A DNA stretch of 13,928 nt, taken from NCBI GenBank assembly GCA_900553045.1, contig USBW01000004.1, positions 1 through 13,928 on the forward strand. Reading direction: 5' to 3'. Shown piece by piece: positions 1 to 6,720 of this stretch (position 1 is the stretch's first letter; each line of letters opens with the position of its first letter). Both the position numbers and the translations under genes were made by a program. The stretch comes from an uncultured Mycoplasmatota bacterium (lineage in GTDB: Bacteria; Bacillota_I; Bacilli_A; RF39; UBA660). The notes beneath the pieces were generated by a model that searched no databases, was not told the origin of the DNA, and saw only the letters and a program-made list of their open reading frames with translations.

Positions 1-106
1 CTATATTACTAGATATATTTGTATTTATATAACTATTTAATTTATCTAATATATATTCTTTATATTTTAATAGTAAGAAAAATAATGAGTTTGAAAGAGT
101 GGTAGC
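1..106 (+). other. Left-edge sequence, possibly the damaged end of an upstream membrane-protein gene
   Basis: This stretch precedes the TadC-like gene. In one plus frame, positions 13-105 are open and encode a very hydrophobic, Tyr/Ile/Leu-rich run followed by a basic tail (RKIMSLKEW) and a TAG one base before the next start codon. A C-terminal membrane helix of a TadB-like neighbour would look like this. However, a TAG at 10-12 interrupts the frame, and another frame carries a hydrophobic run up to a TAA at 30-32. Either the upstream gene is frameshifted or the resemblance is chance in very AT-rich DNA. Nothing further can be said from 106 bases. Confidence 0.2.
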
Positions 107-811
107 ATGAGCAAAAAAAAGTTTAGTTTAAGTAATAAAATTTATAGTAAGAAAATGATTGATAATATCACTAAAAAAGTTACACTTTTAGGAGTTAAAA
201 ATACTCTTGATCCTATTAATCTTCTTAATATTCGTCTTTTCTCTTCTATTTCGATCTTTTTTGTGTTATTATATTTCTTGGACTTCGGATATTTGATAGC
301 ACCTTTTGCTACTTTCTTGTTCTATCAGTTGTTCTTTCCAGTGGTTGTTGATCGCAAAATAGAGAAACGCCGTAAAAAGCTTGAAAAAGAATCGATGTAC
401 TTTTTTGAGATTTTAGCTTTGTCACTAGAGGCTGGACGAAATATTAAGACAGCGATTGAGATCACAACTGCTAATATTGATTCTGATCTTTCTTTAGAGT
501 TTCAAAAGGTAATTAGAGATATTACTTATGGTAAGAATTTAAATGATGCGTTAAATGATTTAAAAACGCGTATTCCATCAGATAATATTAATAATATAAT
601 TCTAAATATCCGTCAATCGAATATATTTGGTAATGATATCATAGAGACAGTTTATCAGCAGATCGATTATATTCGTCAAAGAAGAGTTTTAGAAGCTAAA
701 GCTGAAATCAGCAAAATACCTATTAGAATAAGTATTGTTTCGGTAATATTTTTTATTCCCCTTTTAATGCTTTTGCTTTTAGGACCAATGTTAGTAAATT
801 TAATCAGTTAG
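107..811 (+). CDS. TadC-like type II secretion system F-domain membrane protein
   Basis: Inner-membrane platform-type protein of the T2SSF (GspF/TadB/TadC) family. These proteins sit in the membrane beside a secretion ATPase and help assemble pilus-like filaments. The 234-residue protein has a basic N-terminus and a long hydrophobic stretch at about 40-81, probably two helices. A soluble helical core at about 85-200 carries the family's repeated motifs (LSLEAGRNIKTAI near 105-117, GKNLNDALNDL near 142-152). A final helix at about 205-232 follows the typical run of basic and Ala-rich residues before a Pro (RRVLEAKAEISKIP) and ends in LLGPML. The length and a single F domain fit TadC or TadB better than classical GspF. 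The ribosome site is weak (GAAAGAGTGG). The gene ends directly at the Shine-Dalgarno of yebC. It is probably the last gene of a Tad-like cluster lying to the left; the partner ATPase is outside the window. Confidence 0.8.
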   Translation: MSKKKFSLSNKIYSKKMIDNITKKVTLLGVKNTLDPINLLNIRLFSSISIFFVLLYFLDFGYLIAPFATFLFYQLFFPVVVDRKIEKRRKKLEKESMYFFEILALSLEAGRNIKTAIEITTANIDSDLSLEFQKVIRDITYGKNLNDALNDLKTRIPSDNINNIILNIRQSNIFGNDIIETVYQQIDYIRQRRVLEAKAEISKIPIRISIVSVIFFIPLLMLLLLGPMLVNLIS

Positions 812-821
812 GGAGGATATT

Positions 822-1538
822 ATGAGTGGACATTCAAAATGGGCAACAATTAAAAGAAAAAAAGGGATGATTGACCAGGAACGCAGTAAAGTTTTTCAAA
901 AGTTAAATAAAGAAATTTACGTAGCTGCCAAAAGTGGTGATAAGAATCCTGATAATAATCCAGCATTACGTATGATTATTGATAAAGCTAAAGCAGAAAA
1001 TATGCCAAAAGATAAAATTCAAGCTGCTATTGATAAGGCACATTCTCAGGGCTCTAGTGAAAACTATGAATTTGTAAGATATGAAGGATATGCTCCTCAT
1101 GGAGTAGCTATTATCGTCGATACTCTTACAGATAATCGTAATCGTACCGCTAGTGAAGTAAGAAGCACTTTTTCAAAACGTGGTGGTAACTTAGGAACTG
1201 ATGGTTCAGTTAGTTATATGTTTGAAAGAAAAGGTATTATTGTCGTACCAAAAACTTATGATGAGGAAGAAATTATGAATATTGTACTTGATTGTGACGC
1301 TTTAGATTTTGTAGTTAGCGATGATGGCTATGAAATTGTTACTACTTATGAAAATTTTATTCCTACTAATAATGCTTTAAAAGCAGTAGTTGATGATTTC
1401 ATCTTAAATGAAGTGCGTTATATACCAAATAATACTATTACTTTAAGTGATGAAGATAAAGAAAAAATCTATAATTTAATTGAGGCTTTAGAAGATTTAG
1501 ACGATGTTCAAGATGTTTATCACAACATGGAAGAATAA
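822..1538 (+). CDS. yebC: YebC/PmpR (TACO1) family translation factor
   Basis: A 238-residue, full-length member of the YebC/TACO1 family. These proteins were long annotated as transcriptional regulators. More recent work on bacterial and mitochondrial members supports a role on the ribosome, relieving stalls at proline-rich stretches. The diagnostic N-terminus MSGHSKWATIKRKKG is intact. It is followed by the conserved KAKAENMPKD segment (about 55-64), YEGYAPHGVAIIV (about 87-99), DNRNRTASEVR (about 104-114) and the GGNLGTDGSVSYMFERKG block (about 121-138). A GGGAGG Shine-Dalgarno at 811-816 overlaps the stop of the preceding gene, so the two are probably co-transcribed. The start is unambiguous because the family begins exactly at MSGHSKW. 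A weak hairpin covers its stop codon. Confidence 0.97.
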   Translation: MSGHSKWATIKRKKGMIDQERSKVFQKLNKEIYVAAKSGDKNPDNNPALRMIIDKAKAENMPKDKIQAAIDKAHSQGSSENYEFVRYEGYAPHGVAIIVDTLTDNRNRTASEVRSTFSKRGGNLGTDGSVSYMFERKGIIVVPKTYDEEEIMNIVLDCDALDFVVSDDGYEIVTTYENFIPTNNALKAVVDDFILNEVRYIPNNTITLSDEDKEKIYNLIEALEDLDDVQDVYHNMEE

Positions 1539-1549
1539 TCTTCTTTTTC
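1529..1549 (+). terminator. Weak hairpin with T-rich tail at the yebC stop codon
   Basis: GAAGA (1530-1534) and TCTTC (1539-1543) form a 5-bp stem, six with a flanking G-U pair, around a loop of ATAA that contains the yebC stop codon. TTTTTCTTTTTC follows. The stem is short and AT-rich, so it would at best reduce readthrough into tcdA, which starts only 12 bases further on. It may be chance. Confidence 0.25.
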
Positions 1550-1561
1550 TTTTTCTAAATT

Positions 1562-2233
1562 ATGTTTGAAAGAATAATTTCTTTAATTGGCGAAGAAAAC
1601 TTTGAGAAAATTGCCAAAGCTAAAGTAGTAGTGGTAGGAGTAGGGGGAGTTGGTTCAAGCTGTGTCGAAGCATTAGTCCGCAGTGGCATTGGTAATATTA
1701 AAATTATCGATTTTGATAGCATAGATTTAACTAATCTTAATAGACAACTGATGACGTATCAGGATAATCTTGGGACTTTAAAAGTTGAGGCTTTAGAAAA
1801 ACGTATTAAAAAAATAAATCCTTTGTGCAATGTAAAATACCTTGCTACTTTTCTTGAGGAAAAAGACTTAGCTAATGCTTTTAAAGAGGCCGACTTTGTC
1901 TTTGATTGCTGTGATACCTTAGCAACCAAAAAAGCAATTATTAAATACTGTCTTGCCAATCATCTTAATTTTATCACGGCGATGGGGACTGCTAATAAAC
2001 TTGATCCGTTAGCACTTGAGATCACTGACTTACGTAAGACTACTTATGATCCTCTTGCTAAAGCTTTAAGAAAGTGGGCTAAAGACGAACGACTTAAAGG
2101 TAAAATATACTGTTGTAGTTCTAAAGAAGCAAGGATTGGAAAAGGTAGGAAACTTTCTTCTATGATATTTGTCCCTGCTAGTGCAGGAATTTTAATGGCA
2201 TCTTTTGCTATAAGGAGGATTTTGGATGAATAA
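1562..2233 (+). CDS. tcdA: tRNA threonylcarbamoyladenosine dehydratase (TcdA/CsdL, ThiF-E1 fold)
   Basis: ThiF/E1-like ATP-dependent enzyme that converts t6A37 of ANN-decoding tRNAs to its cyclic form (ct6A). The 223 residues include the nucleotide-binding glycine motif GVGGVGS (26-32), an acidic residue ending the second strand (D50), the N-x-N-R-Q adenylation signature (58-62) and a DCCD motif (115-118). Next comes the TcdA-type segment ITDLRKTTYDPLAKALR (about 154-170), which separates it from MoeB and ThiF. CysCys at 184-185 aligns with the VFSTE region of E. coli TcdA. At 223 residues it is shorter than the E. coli protein (about 270), as is common in Firmicutes (B. subtilis YrvM). No Shine-Dalgarno is visible: the leader is pyrimidine-rich. 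The ATG is nevertheless well placed, since an in-frame TAA lies six bases upstream. The 3' end overlaps the next gene by eight bases. Confidence 0.93.
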   Translation: MFERIISLIGEENFEKIAKAKVVVVGVGGVGSSCVEALVRSGIGNIKIIDFDSIDLTNLNRQLMTYQDNLGTLKVEALEKRIKKINPLCNVKYLATFLEEKDLANAFKEADFVFDCCDTLATKKAIIKYCLANHLNFITAMGTANKLDPLALEITDLRKTTYDPLAKALRKWAKDERLKGKIYCCSSKEARIGKGRKLSSMIFVPASAGILMASFAIRRILDE

Positions 2234-2744
2234 TGATAACTTCAAGAAAGACTTTCGCTTCTTTTTAGAAACTAATGACGTTACTTCCTTTATTGATAAG
2301 AAGAGCATTGAGCAATATCAGTTCCTTGCTCCTAATACTTTTTATCTTTTATTGTCATTTTTAGAGGTTTTAGATAAAAGAAGTCATGGTTATTTTAAAA
2401 ATAGCGATGTTTTAAATACTTCTTTTACTTATTTTATAACTTCTTTTTATTGGTATTTTACTTCCTTTATGAATGAATATTTAAAACAGATCAACTATTC
2501 TTATTATCGCGATACAAGAATGCGTGAATTTCTTTTAAAAGATATAACTGTTGATAAAATTGGCAAATGTCTTAGTGAAAAGTTACAAAAAGATTATCAA
2601 ATAAAGAATAAGAATCAAGATAAAGAACTTAAATACAGTGCAGTTATCGAAGAGTTTATAATCGATCTTATTAATTATTTAGAACCAGTGATCGATAAAG
2701 AAACTGTCCGTTATTTAAAAAAGCATAAAAGAGTAAGAAAATAA
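2226..2744 (+). CDS. Hypothetical protein, translationally coupled to tcdA
   Basis: A 172-residue protein of no family I recognise. Its ATG lies inside the last codons of tcdA (8-base overlap), preceded by a strong AAGGAGG at 2212-2218, so it is probably co-translated with tcdA. The sequence is rich in aromatic residues, especially at about 65-95 (repeated Phe, Tyr and Trp around YFITSFYWYF), but charged residues are spread throughout and there is no signal peptide or clear transmembrane helix. The overall look is a soluble helical protein. The last ten residues are strongly basic (KKHKRVRK), which could contact nucleic acid, but that is speculation. Codon use matches the neighbours. It ends in the left arm of a terminator shared with rarA. 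Confidence 0.8.
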   Translation: MNNDNFKKDFRFFLETNDVTSFIDKKSIEQYQFLAPNTFYLLLSFLEVLDKRSHGYFKNSDVLNTSFTYFITSFYWYFTSFMNEYLKQINYSYYRDTRMREFLLKDITVDKIGKCLSEKLQKDYQIKNKNQDKELKYSAVIEEFIIDLINYLEPVIDKETVRYLKKHKRVRK

Positions 2745-2765
2745 GGTCTTTTAAAGCCTTATTTT
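2738..2765. terminator. Bidirectional terminator shared by the tcdA operon and rarA
   Basis: AAAATAAGG (2738-2746) and CCTTATTTT (2757-2765) form a perfect 9-bp stem around a 10-base loop in which a few more pairs are possible. The run of T in the right arm serves the plus strand, and the run of A in the left arm serves the minus strand. The stop codons of both convergent genes (2742-2744 and 2759-2761) lie inside the stem. Confidence 0.7.
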
Positions 2766-3979
2766 ATTTCTTGTTTTAGTTTTTCAATAGTTTCTTTGCG
2801 AGTTTTTAAAGCCTCCTCATACTTGGCAGTTGTTTTAGGAAAATAATATTGATGACCTTCTAGGTTTTTAGGAAGATAAGTTTGTTTGACAATAGCATTT
2901 TTATATTGATGCGGGTATAAATAGCCAATATAAGGGCTTTTAATACAAGATGGATATTCTAGTGTATTTGTTTTTTTTAAGTCTTCACAAGCCTTATTTA
3001 AGGCCAAATAAGCACTGTTAGATTTAGGAGATAAAGCCATTTCAATAACAACAGGAGCAAAAATTAACTCTGCTTCTGGCAAGCCTACTAAAAATGCTAG
3101 ATCGATCGCTGTTTTTACTTTTAAAGCAATATTAGGATTAGCAAGACCAATGTCTTCATAAGCAATTACTGCTAGTCTTCTTGCAATGCTGTCTAAATCT
3201 CCACTAGCAAGTAGTCTTGCTAAATAGTGCAAAGCAGCATCAACATCGCTGCCACGAATAGACTTTTGAAGACCTGATAAAGAATTATAGTAACCATCTT
3301 CGTCCTTATCTTGCAAAATAACAGGAGTATTATTAATTTCATCGACAATTTCTTTAGTTACTTGATGCTCTTCATTGAAATAGTAAGCTACTTCTAGTAA
3401 GTTGTAAGCAAATCGTAGGTCGAATTTCGCTTTAGAAGCAATTTCTACTAAAGCTTCATCAGTAATCTTAATATCTTTTAAATCATGGTTACAGGCTCTT
3501 TTAAGGCCCTCTAAAATATCTTCTTTAGTTAGTTGTTCTAACTTAAAAACTTGGCATCTACTTCTAATTGCTTGATTAATACGATGATAAGGATTAGCAG
3601 TAGTAAGACCTATAAGAGTTATTAAGCCACTTTCTAAAACAGGTAATAAGATATCTTGTTTATCTTTATTTAGACGGTGGATCTCATCGATAATTAAAAT
3701 TAGACCATCGTACATTTTAGCTTCTTCGATAATGATATCAAGATCTTTTTTATTATTAATAGTTGCATTTAAAAAACGATAAGGTAGGCCAAGATCCTGC
3801 ATTAATGCTTTAGCGATCGAAGTTTTACCAATACCTGGTTCGCCATATAAAATCATTGAAAAAATCTTTTTGTTCTTGACCATATTAGAAAGGATTTTTC
3901 CTTCTCCGATCAAATTTTTTTGCCCTAAGACATCTTTTAAAGTCTCTGGCGCCATCCTAAAAGCTAGAGGTTTATCCAT
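2759..3979 (-). CDS. rarA: Replication-associated recombination protein RarA (MgsA/WRNIP1 family AAA+ ATPase)
   Basis: AAA+ ATPase related to clamp loaders that acts at stalled or damaged replication forks in the cytoplasm. The 406 residues carry a Walker A (GEPGIGKT, 46-53), a Walker B (LILIIDEIHR, 93-102), a sensor 1 (TTAN, 126-129), the arginine-finger region (AIRSRC, 137-142) and a sensor 2 region with DLR at about 191-193. The C-terminal part contains the family motifs KSIRGSDVDAALHYLARLL, IARRL and AYEDIGLANP that mediate tetramer assembly. The N-terminus lacks the SSB-interacting extension of longer homologues but starts as expected (PLAFRMAPETLKDVLGQ). The ATG follows AAGGTGATTAC, complementary to the 16S 3' end, and a promoter is visible upstream. 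In B. subtilis the homologue yrvN is next to yrvM (tcdA); here the two are neighbours but convergent. Confidence 0.96.
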   Translation of the reverse strand: MDKPLAFRMAPETLKDVLGQKNLIGEGKILSNMVKNKKIFSMILYGEPGIGKTSIAKALMQDLGLPYRFLNATINNKKDLDIIIEEAKMYDGLILIIDEIHRLNKDKQDILLPVLESGLITLIGLTTANPYHRINQAIRSRCQVFKLEQLTKEDILEGLKRACNHDLKDIKITDEALVEIASKAKFDLRFAYNLLEVAYYFNEEHQVTKEIVDEINNTPVILQDKDEDGYYNSLSGLQKSIRGSDVDAALHYLARLLASGDLDSIARRLAVIAYEDIGLANPNIALKVKTAIDLAFLVGLPEAELIFAPVVIEMALSPKSNSAYLALNKACEDLKKTNTLEYPSCIKSPYIGYLYPHQYKNAIVKQTYLPKNLEGHQYYFPKTTAKYEEALKTRKETIEKLKQEIK

Positions 3980-3995
3980 GTAATCACCTTTTATT

Positions 3996-4024
3996 ATTTT
4001 AGCATTTTGCTTATCTTTAGTAAA
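3996..4024 (-). promoter_or_regulatory. Predicted sigma-A type promoter for rarA
   Basis: On the minus strand, TTTACT (4019-4024) and TAAAAT (3996-4001) are separated by 17 bases, and TG sits in the extended -10 position (TGCTAAAAT). Transcription would start near 3989, at the Shine-Dalgarno itself, giving a leader of only about ten bases. Confidence 0.55.
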
Positions 4025-4057
4025 GTTAAACTAGTGTAAGAAATTTAAAGTATCCGT

Positions 4058-4085
4058 AACTTTTCTTTAGAAACTAAAGTTTTTT
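4058..4085. repeat. Inverted repeat in the rarA-xer divergent spacer
   Basis: CTTTAG (4065-4070) and CTAAAG (4074-4079) flank an AAA loop and are followed by six Ts. An overlapping alternative pairing is AACTTT (4058-4063) with AAAGTT (4076-4081). No gene on the plus strand ends before it, so a terminator role is hard to justify. It could be an operator for the divergent promoters or simply AT-rich symmetry. Confidence 0.3.
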
Positions 4086-4105
4086 CTAGTGTTTTTTAAG
4101 AATAA

Positions 4106-4114
4106 TGGTATAAT
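4106..4114 (+). promoter_or_regulatory. Predicted extended -10 promoter for the xerD-deoB operon
   Basis: TGGTATAAT is a perfect -10 hexamer (4109-4114) with the TGN extension. No good -35 lies 16-18 bases upstream, which an extended -10 can compensate for. Transcription should start near 4121, right at the GAGGAG ribosome site, so the leader would be only about 12-16 bases long. Confidence 0.6.
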
Positions 4115-4132
4115 AATAATGAGGAGTAAGCT

Positions 4133-4147
4133 ATGAATGATAACTAA
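4133..4147 (+). other. Four-codon overlapping reading frame at the xer start
   Basis: An ATG at 4133 begins a four-codon frame (M-N-D-N) that stops at TAA 4145-4147. The xer ATG at 4137 lies inside it, in another frame. The GAGGAG site at 4121-4126 is 6 bases from the first ATG and 10 from the second, so both are in range. This may lower xer translation or supply ribosomes by re-initiation; alternatively it may be incidental. Confidence 0.3.
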
Positions 4148-5054
4148 TAGTGCTAAGGACAATTATTCTTTTTATAATAGGGATTATATTGATAGATATA
4201 TTGATTATTTAAGGTATGATTGTAAGCGCAGTAAGAATACTTGTGATAATTATCGTTATGATCTTTTAAAGTATGCTTGCTTTTTAAATAAAAAGAAAGT
4301 TCTTATTACTTCAGTTGATGAGACTTTTTTAAAAGATTATTTTAATTATCTTTACGAAGAGATAAGCCCTAGAAGCATGGCTAGGAATATGACAGCAATC
4401 AGAAATTTTTATAAGTTTTTGATGCTTGAGAAGGTAGTTGCAAGAAATCCTAGCGAGTCTTTAGATCTTCCTAAGATAAGAAGTAGCTTACCTAATGTTT
4501 TAAGTGTCCAAGAAGTTGATCTTTTGCTGGATATTCCGCTTAATAATCTTTTTGATTATCGAAATAAAGCGATGTTAGAACTGATGTATGCCAGTGGTCT
4601 AAGAGTAGGGGAGCTTATTACTCTTACAACGCGAGATATTGATTTTACTAATAAGTATGTCCGTTGTTTTGGTAAGGGTAGTAAAGAAAGAATCATTCCG
4701 GTTAATGATTATGCTTTAAAATATGTTAAGCTTTATTTAGAAAGACGCAATTTGTTTTTGAAAGGAAAGCCAACTGATATTTTATTTTTAAATAATCATG
4801 GAAAAGCGATGACAAGGCAAGGTTTTTTATTTAATATGAAAAATATTGCTAAAGAAAAAGGAATTACTAAAAATATTACTCCCCATATGTTAAGACATTC
4901 TTTTGCTACCCATATGTTAAATAACGGCGCAGATCTCAGGAGTATTCAGTTGCTTTTAGGACATGAAGATATTGTGACTACTAAAATTTATACACATGTC
5001 AGTCAAGAAAAAATTATTAAGGATTATTACAAATATCATCCACTTAATAAATGA
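4137..5054 (+). CDS. xerD: Tyrosine recombinase, XerD type (site-specific chromosome dimer resolution)
   Basis: Tyrosine recombinase of the Xer family, which resolves chromosome dimers at dif together with XerC and FtsK-type translocases. The 305 residues comprise an N-terminal SAM-like core-binding domain (about 15-110) and a C-terminal catalytic domain. All catalytic residues are visible: R156 (ASGLRVGEL), K180 (GKGSKER), H250 and R253 (HMLRHSFATH), H276 (LLGHEDI) and nucleophile Y285 (KIYTH). Their spacing matches E. coli XerD. The gene is followed directly by deoB, as ripX/xerD is followed by drm in B. subtilis; this favours the housekeeping XerD over a phage integrase, and no integrase-like cargo or att repeats are seen. 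The start is slightly uncertain because an out-of-frame ATG lies four bases upstream. It ends with TGA, overlapping the deoB ribosome site. Confidence 0.9.
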   Translation: MITNSAKDNYSFYNRDYIDRYIDYLRYDCKRSKNTCDNYRYDLLKYACFLNKKKVLITSVDETFLKDYFNYLYEEISPRSMARNMTAIRNFYKFLMLEKVVARNPSESLDLPKIRSSLPNVLSVQEVDLLLDIPLNNLFDYRNKAMLELMYASGLRVGELITLTTRDIDFTNKYVRCFGKGSKERIIPVNDYALKYVKLYLERRNLFLKGKPTDILFLNNHGKAMTRQGFLFNMKNIAKEKGITKNITPHMLRHSFATHMLNNGADLRSIQLLLGHEDIVTTKIYTHVSQEKIIKDYYKYHPLNK

Positions 5055-5068
5055 AGGAGGAACGCAAA

Positions 5069-6262
5069 ATGAAATTTAATAGGATTTTTTTAATTGTTTT
5101 AGACTCATTAGGAGTAGGGGAAGCTTCTGATGCTAAAGAATATGGAGATGTTGGAGCCAATACTTTGAAACATATCAAAGAAAGTTATGACTTATTTATA
5201 CCTAATTTAAAAAAACTAGGCTTTTTAAGAACTGTTGGTATCATTGATAAGAACGAAGAGCTAGATGCTTATTATACGATTGCTAAGCCTACTAACAAGG
5301 GTAAAGATACTTTAAATGGTCATTATGAAATGATGGGAGTAAGGAATGAGGTGCCTTTTAAAACGTTTACAGAGACTGGTTTCCCAAAAGAACTTATCAG
5401 TGAAATTGAACGAGTAACTGGTAGAAAAGTTCTTGGCAATAAGGCTGCCAGTGGGACTGAGATTATTAAAGAATTAGGTGAAGAATCAGTTTTGAAACAG
5501 GCTTTGATCATCTATACTTCAGCAGATTCTGTTTTGCAAGTAGCTGCTCATGAGAAGATTATTCCAGTTGATTTATTATATAAATATTGTGAAGCAATTA
5601 GAAAAATTACCACTAAGGAAGAATGGAAAGTAGGAAGAGTTATTGCAAGACCTTTTATTGGCAGTAATCGCGATCATTTTAAAAGGACTGCTAATCGAAA
5701 AGATTTTAGTTTGAGTCCACCGTATCCATCAGTTTTAGATCGTTTGAAAGAAAATAATTACAGTGTTATCTCAGTTGGAAAAATTTACGATATTTTTAAT
5801 GGCTCAGGTATTACAAAGAAAGTAACTTCACATAATAATAAGGAAGGCGTAGACAAACTATTAGAAATTATGGATAAGAAGTTCACAGGTTTGTGCTTTG
5901 TCAATTTAAATGATTTTGATATGCTTTATGGTCACCGTCGTGATGTCGAAGGCTACGCTAATGCTATCGAGGCTTTTGATGTCGATATTCCAGTAATTTT
6001 AAATAAGCTTCATAATGATGATTTACTTATTATTACAGCAGATCATGGTAATGATCCAACTTATAAAGGAACTGATCACACTAGAGAAAATGTTCCAGTC
6101 ATAATTTATAGTAGAATTTTTAAAAATGAAAAAGAGTTATTACCATTTGAGACTTTTGCGGATATTGGAGCGGCAATTTCAGAAAATTTCTCTTTGCCAG
6201 AGCCAAGCATTGGTAAGAGCTTCTTAAGAAGAATACTTTATAGTGAAGAAGGAAAAGAGTAG
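5069..6262 (+). CDS. deoB: Phosphopentomutase
   Basis: Cytoplasmic Mn-dependent enzyme of the alkaline phosphatase superfamily. It interconverts ribose (or deoxyribose) 1-phosphate and 5-phosphate, linking nucleoside breakdown to central metabolism. The 397 residues contain the expected metal ligands D12 (IVLDSLGVGE), D284 and H289 (DFDMLYGHRRD), D325 and H326 (TADHGNDP) and H337 (TDHTRENVP). The phosphorylated threonine is T81 in GKDTLNGHYEMMG. An ATG 18 bases upstream (5051) is also in frame. I chose 5069 because the strong AAGGAGG at 5054-5060 lies eight bases before it, inside the longer reading, and because the family starts at MKFNRIFLIVLDS. The gene is in an operon with the upstream recombinase. 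The purine nucleoside phosphorylase gene that follows drm in B. subtilis is absent here, replaced by a lipoprotein gene eight bases downstream. Confidence 0.96.
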   Translation: MKFNRIFLIVLDSLGVGEASDAKEYGDVGANTLKHIKESYDLFIPNLKKLGFLRTVGIIDKNEELDAYYTIAKPTNKGKDTLNGHYEMMGVRNEVPFKTFTETGFPKELISEIERVTGRKVLGNKAASGTEIIKELGEESVLKQALIIYTSADSVLQVAAHEKIIPVDLLYKYCEAIRKITTKEEWKVGRVIARPFIGSNRDHFKRTANRKDFSLSPPYPSVLDRLKENNYSVISVGKIYDIFNGSGITKKVTSHNNKEGVDKLLEIMDKKFTGLCFVNLNDFDMLYGHRRDVEGYANAIEAFDVDIPVILNKLHNDDLLIITADHGNDPTYKGTDHTRENVPVIIYSRIFKNEKELLPFETFADIGAAISENFSLPEPSIGKSFLRRILYSEEGKE

Positions 6263-6270
6263 GGGTAGAA

Positions 6271-6696
6271 ATGAAAAAGTTATTTGTAGTAGGGCTATTA
6301 GGGATTATTTTGTTACTTACAGGTTGTAATAGTAATATTGTTCCTAAAACAGAATTTAGAATGAATGAGCAAGCTAATATTGATAAAATCGATATTAAAC
6401 TTACTAAAGCTGTAAGAAGTGACAATAATCTTGAGGTAACTTTTGAAATTACTAATCGTAGAGATAATGCGATTACAATTTCACCTGATAAAAACTTTGT
6501 TTTGTATGAGAATAAAACTCAAGTTTTAAATAAGTTTCAAAATTTGAGTAACGTCTTAAAAAAAGATCAGACTGTAATGTATACTTTAAGTTATGATATC
6601 TCTAAAAGAGAGTTATATGAGATTTATTTTTATTCAGGCATAGTTGAAAATAATATTAAATTTACTATTGATAGCTTGGATTTCAAAGGACAATAA
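6271..6696 (+). CDS. Small lipoprotein with a DUF4352-like immunoglobulin-type domain
   Basis: A 141-residue secreted lipoprotein. The signal is clear: KK at positions 2-3, a hydrophobic core and a lipobox LLTGC with the lipidated cysteine at 19, so the mature protein should be anchored to the outer face of the membrane. Residues about 35-140 are predicted beta-rich. The layout (a strand of the type NLEVTFEITNRRDNAITI, then a Tyr-containing middle and a closing strand) resembles the telokin-like/Ig-like DUF4352 fold common in Firmicute lipoproteins. That assignment is by eye and weaker than the lipoprotein call. Ligand and role are unknown. The ribosome site is AGTAGGGGTAG, eight bases after deoB, so it is probably co-transcribed. 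It ends in a strong terminator. Confidence 0.8.
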   Translation: MKKLFVVGLLGIILLLTGCNSNIVPKTEFRMNEQANIDKIDIKLTKAVRSDNNLEVTFEITNRRDNAITISPDKNFVLYENKTQVLNKFQNLSNVLKKDQTVMYTLSYDISKRELYEIYFYSGIVENNIKFTIDSLDFKGQ

Positions 6697-6720
6697 AAAG
6701 TAGCGTAGGGCTACTTTTTT
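6695..6720. terminator. Bidirectional Rho-independent terminator after the xerD-deoB-lipoprotein operon
   Basis: AAAAAGTAGC (6695-6704) and GCTACTTTTT (6710-6719) form a perfect 10-bp stem with a five-base loop (GTAGG) and end in six Ts. The minus strand has the same quality, with a run of Ts from the left arm, and serves the convergent DUF2726 gene. Both stop codons (6694-6696 and 6719-6721) overlap the hairpin. Confidence 0.88.

Noticed and set aside
1759..1959. Minus-strand open frame of 66 codons inside tcdA
   Set aside because: It lies wholly antisense to a well-supported enzyme gene, has no ribosome site and no recognisable protein features.
4065..4085. Rho-independent terminator on the plus strand before xerD
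   Set aside because: The stem is only six AT-rich pairs and no plus-strand gene precedes it, so I list it only as an inverted repeat.
4137..5054. Phage or integron integrase marking a mobile element
   Set aside because: The catalytic spacing and the following deoB gene match housekeeping XerD. No att-like repeats, excisionase, tRNA target or cargo genes are present.
5051..5068. Longer deoB start at 5051
   Set aside because: It would place the AAGGAGG inside the coding sequence. The ATG at 5069 is correctly spaced from that site and matches the family N-terminus.
5323..5511. Minus-strand open frame of 62 codons inside deoB
   Set aside because: Antisense to conserved catalytic sequence of deoB, with no start signal; a reading-frame shadow.
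6120..6425. Minus-strand open frame of 101 codons across the deoB end and lipoprotein start
   Set aside because: Its hydrophobic look comes from reading the lipoprotein signal sequence backwards. Both sense genes are strongly supported.
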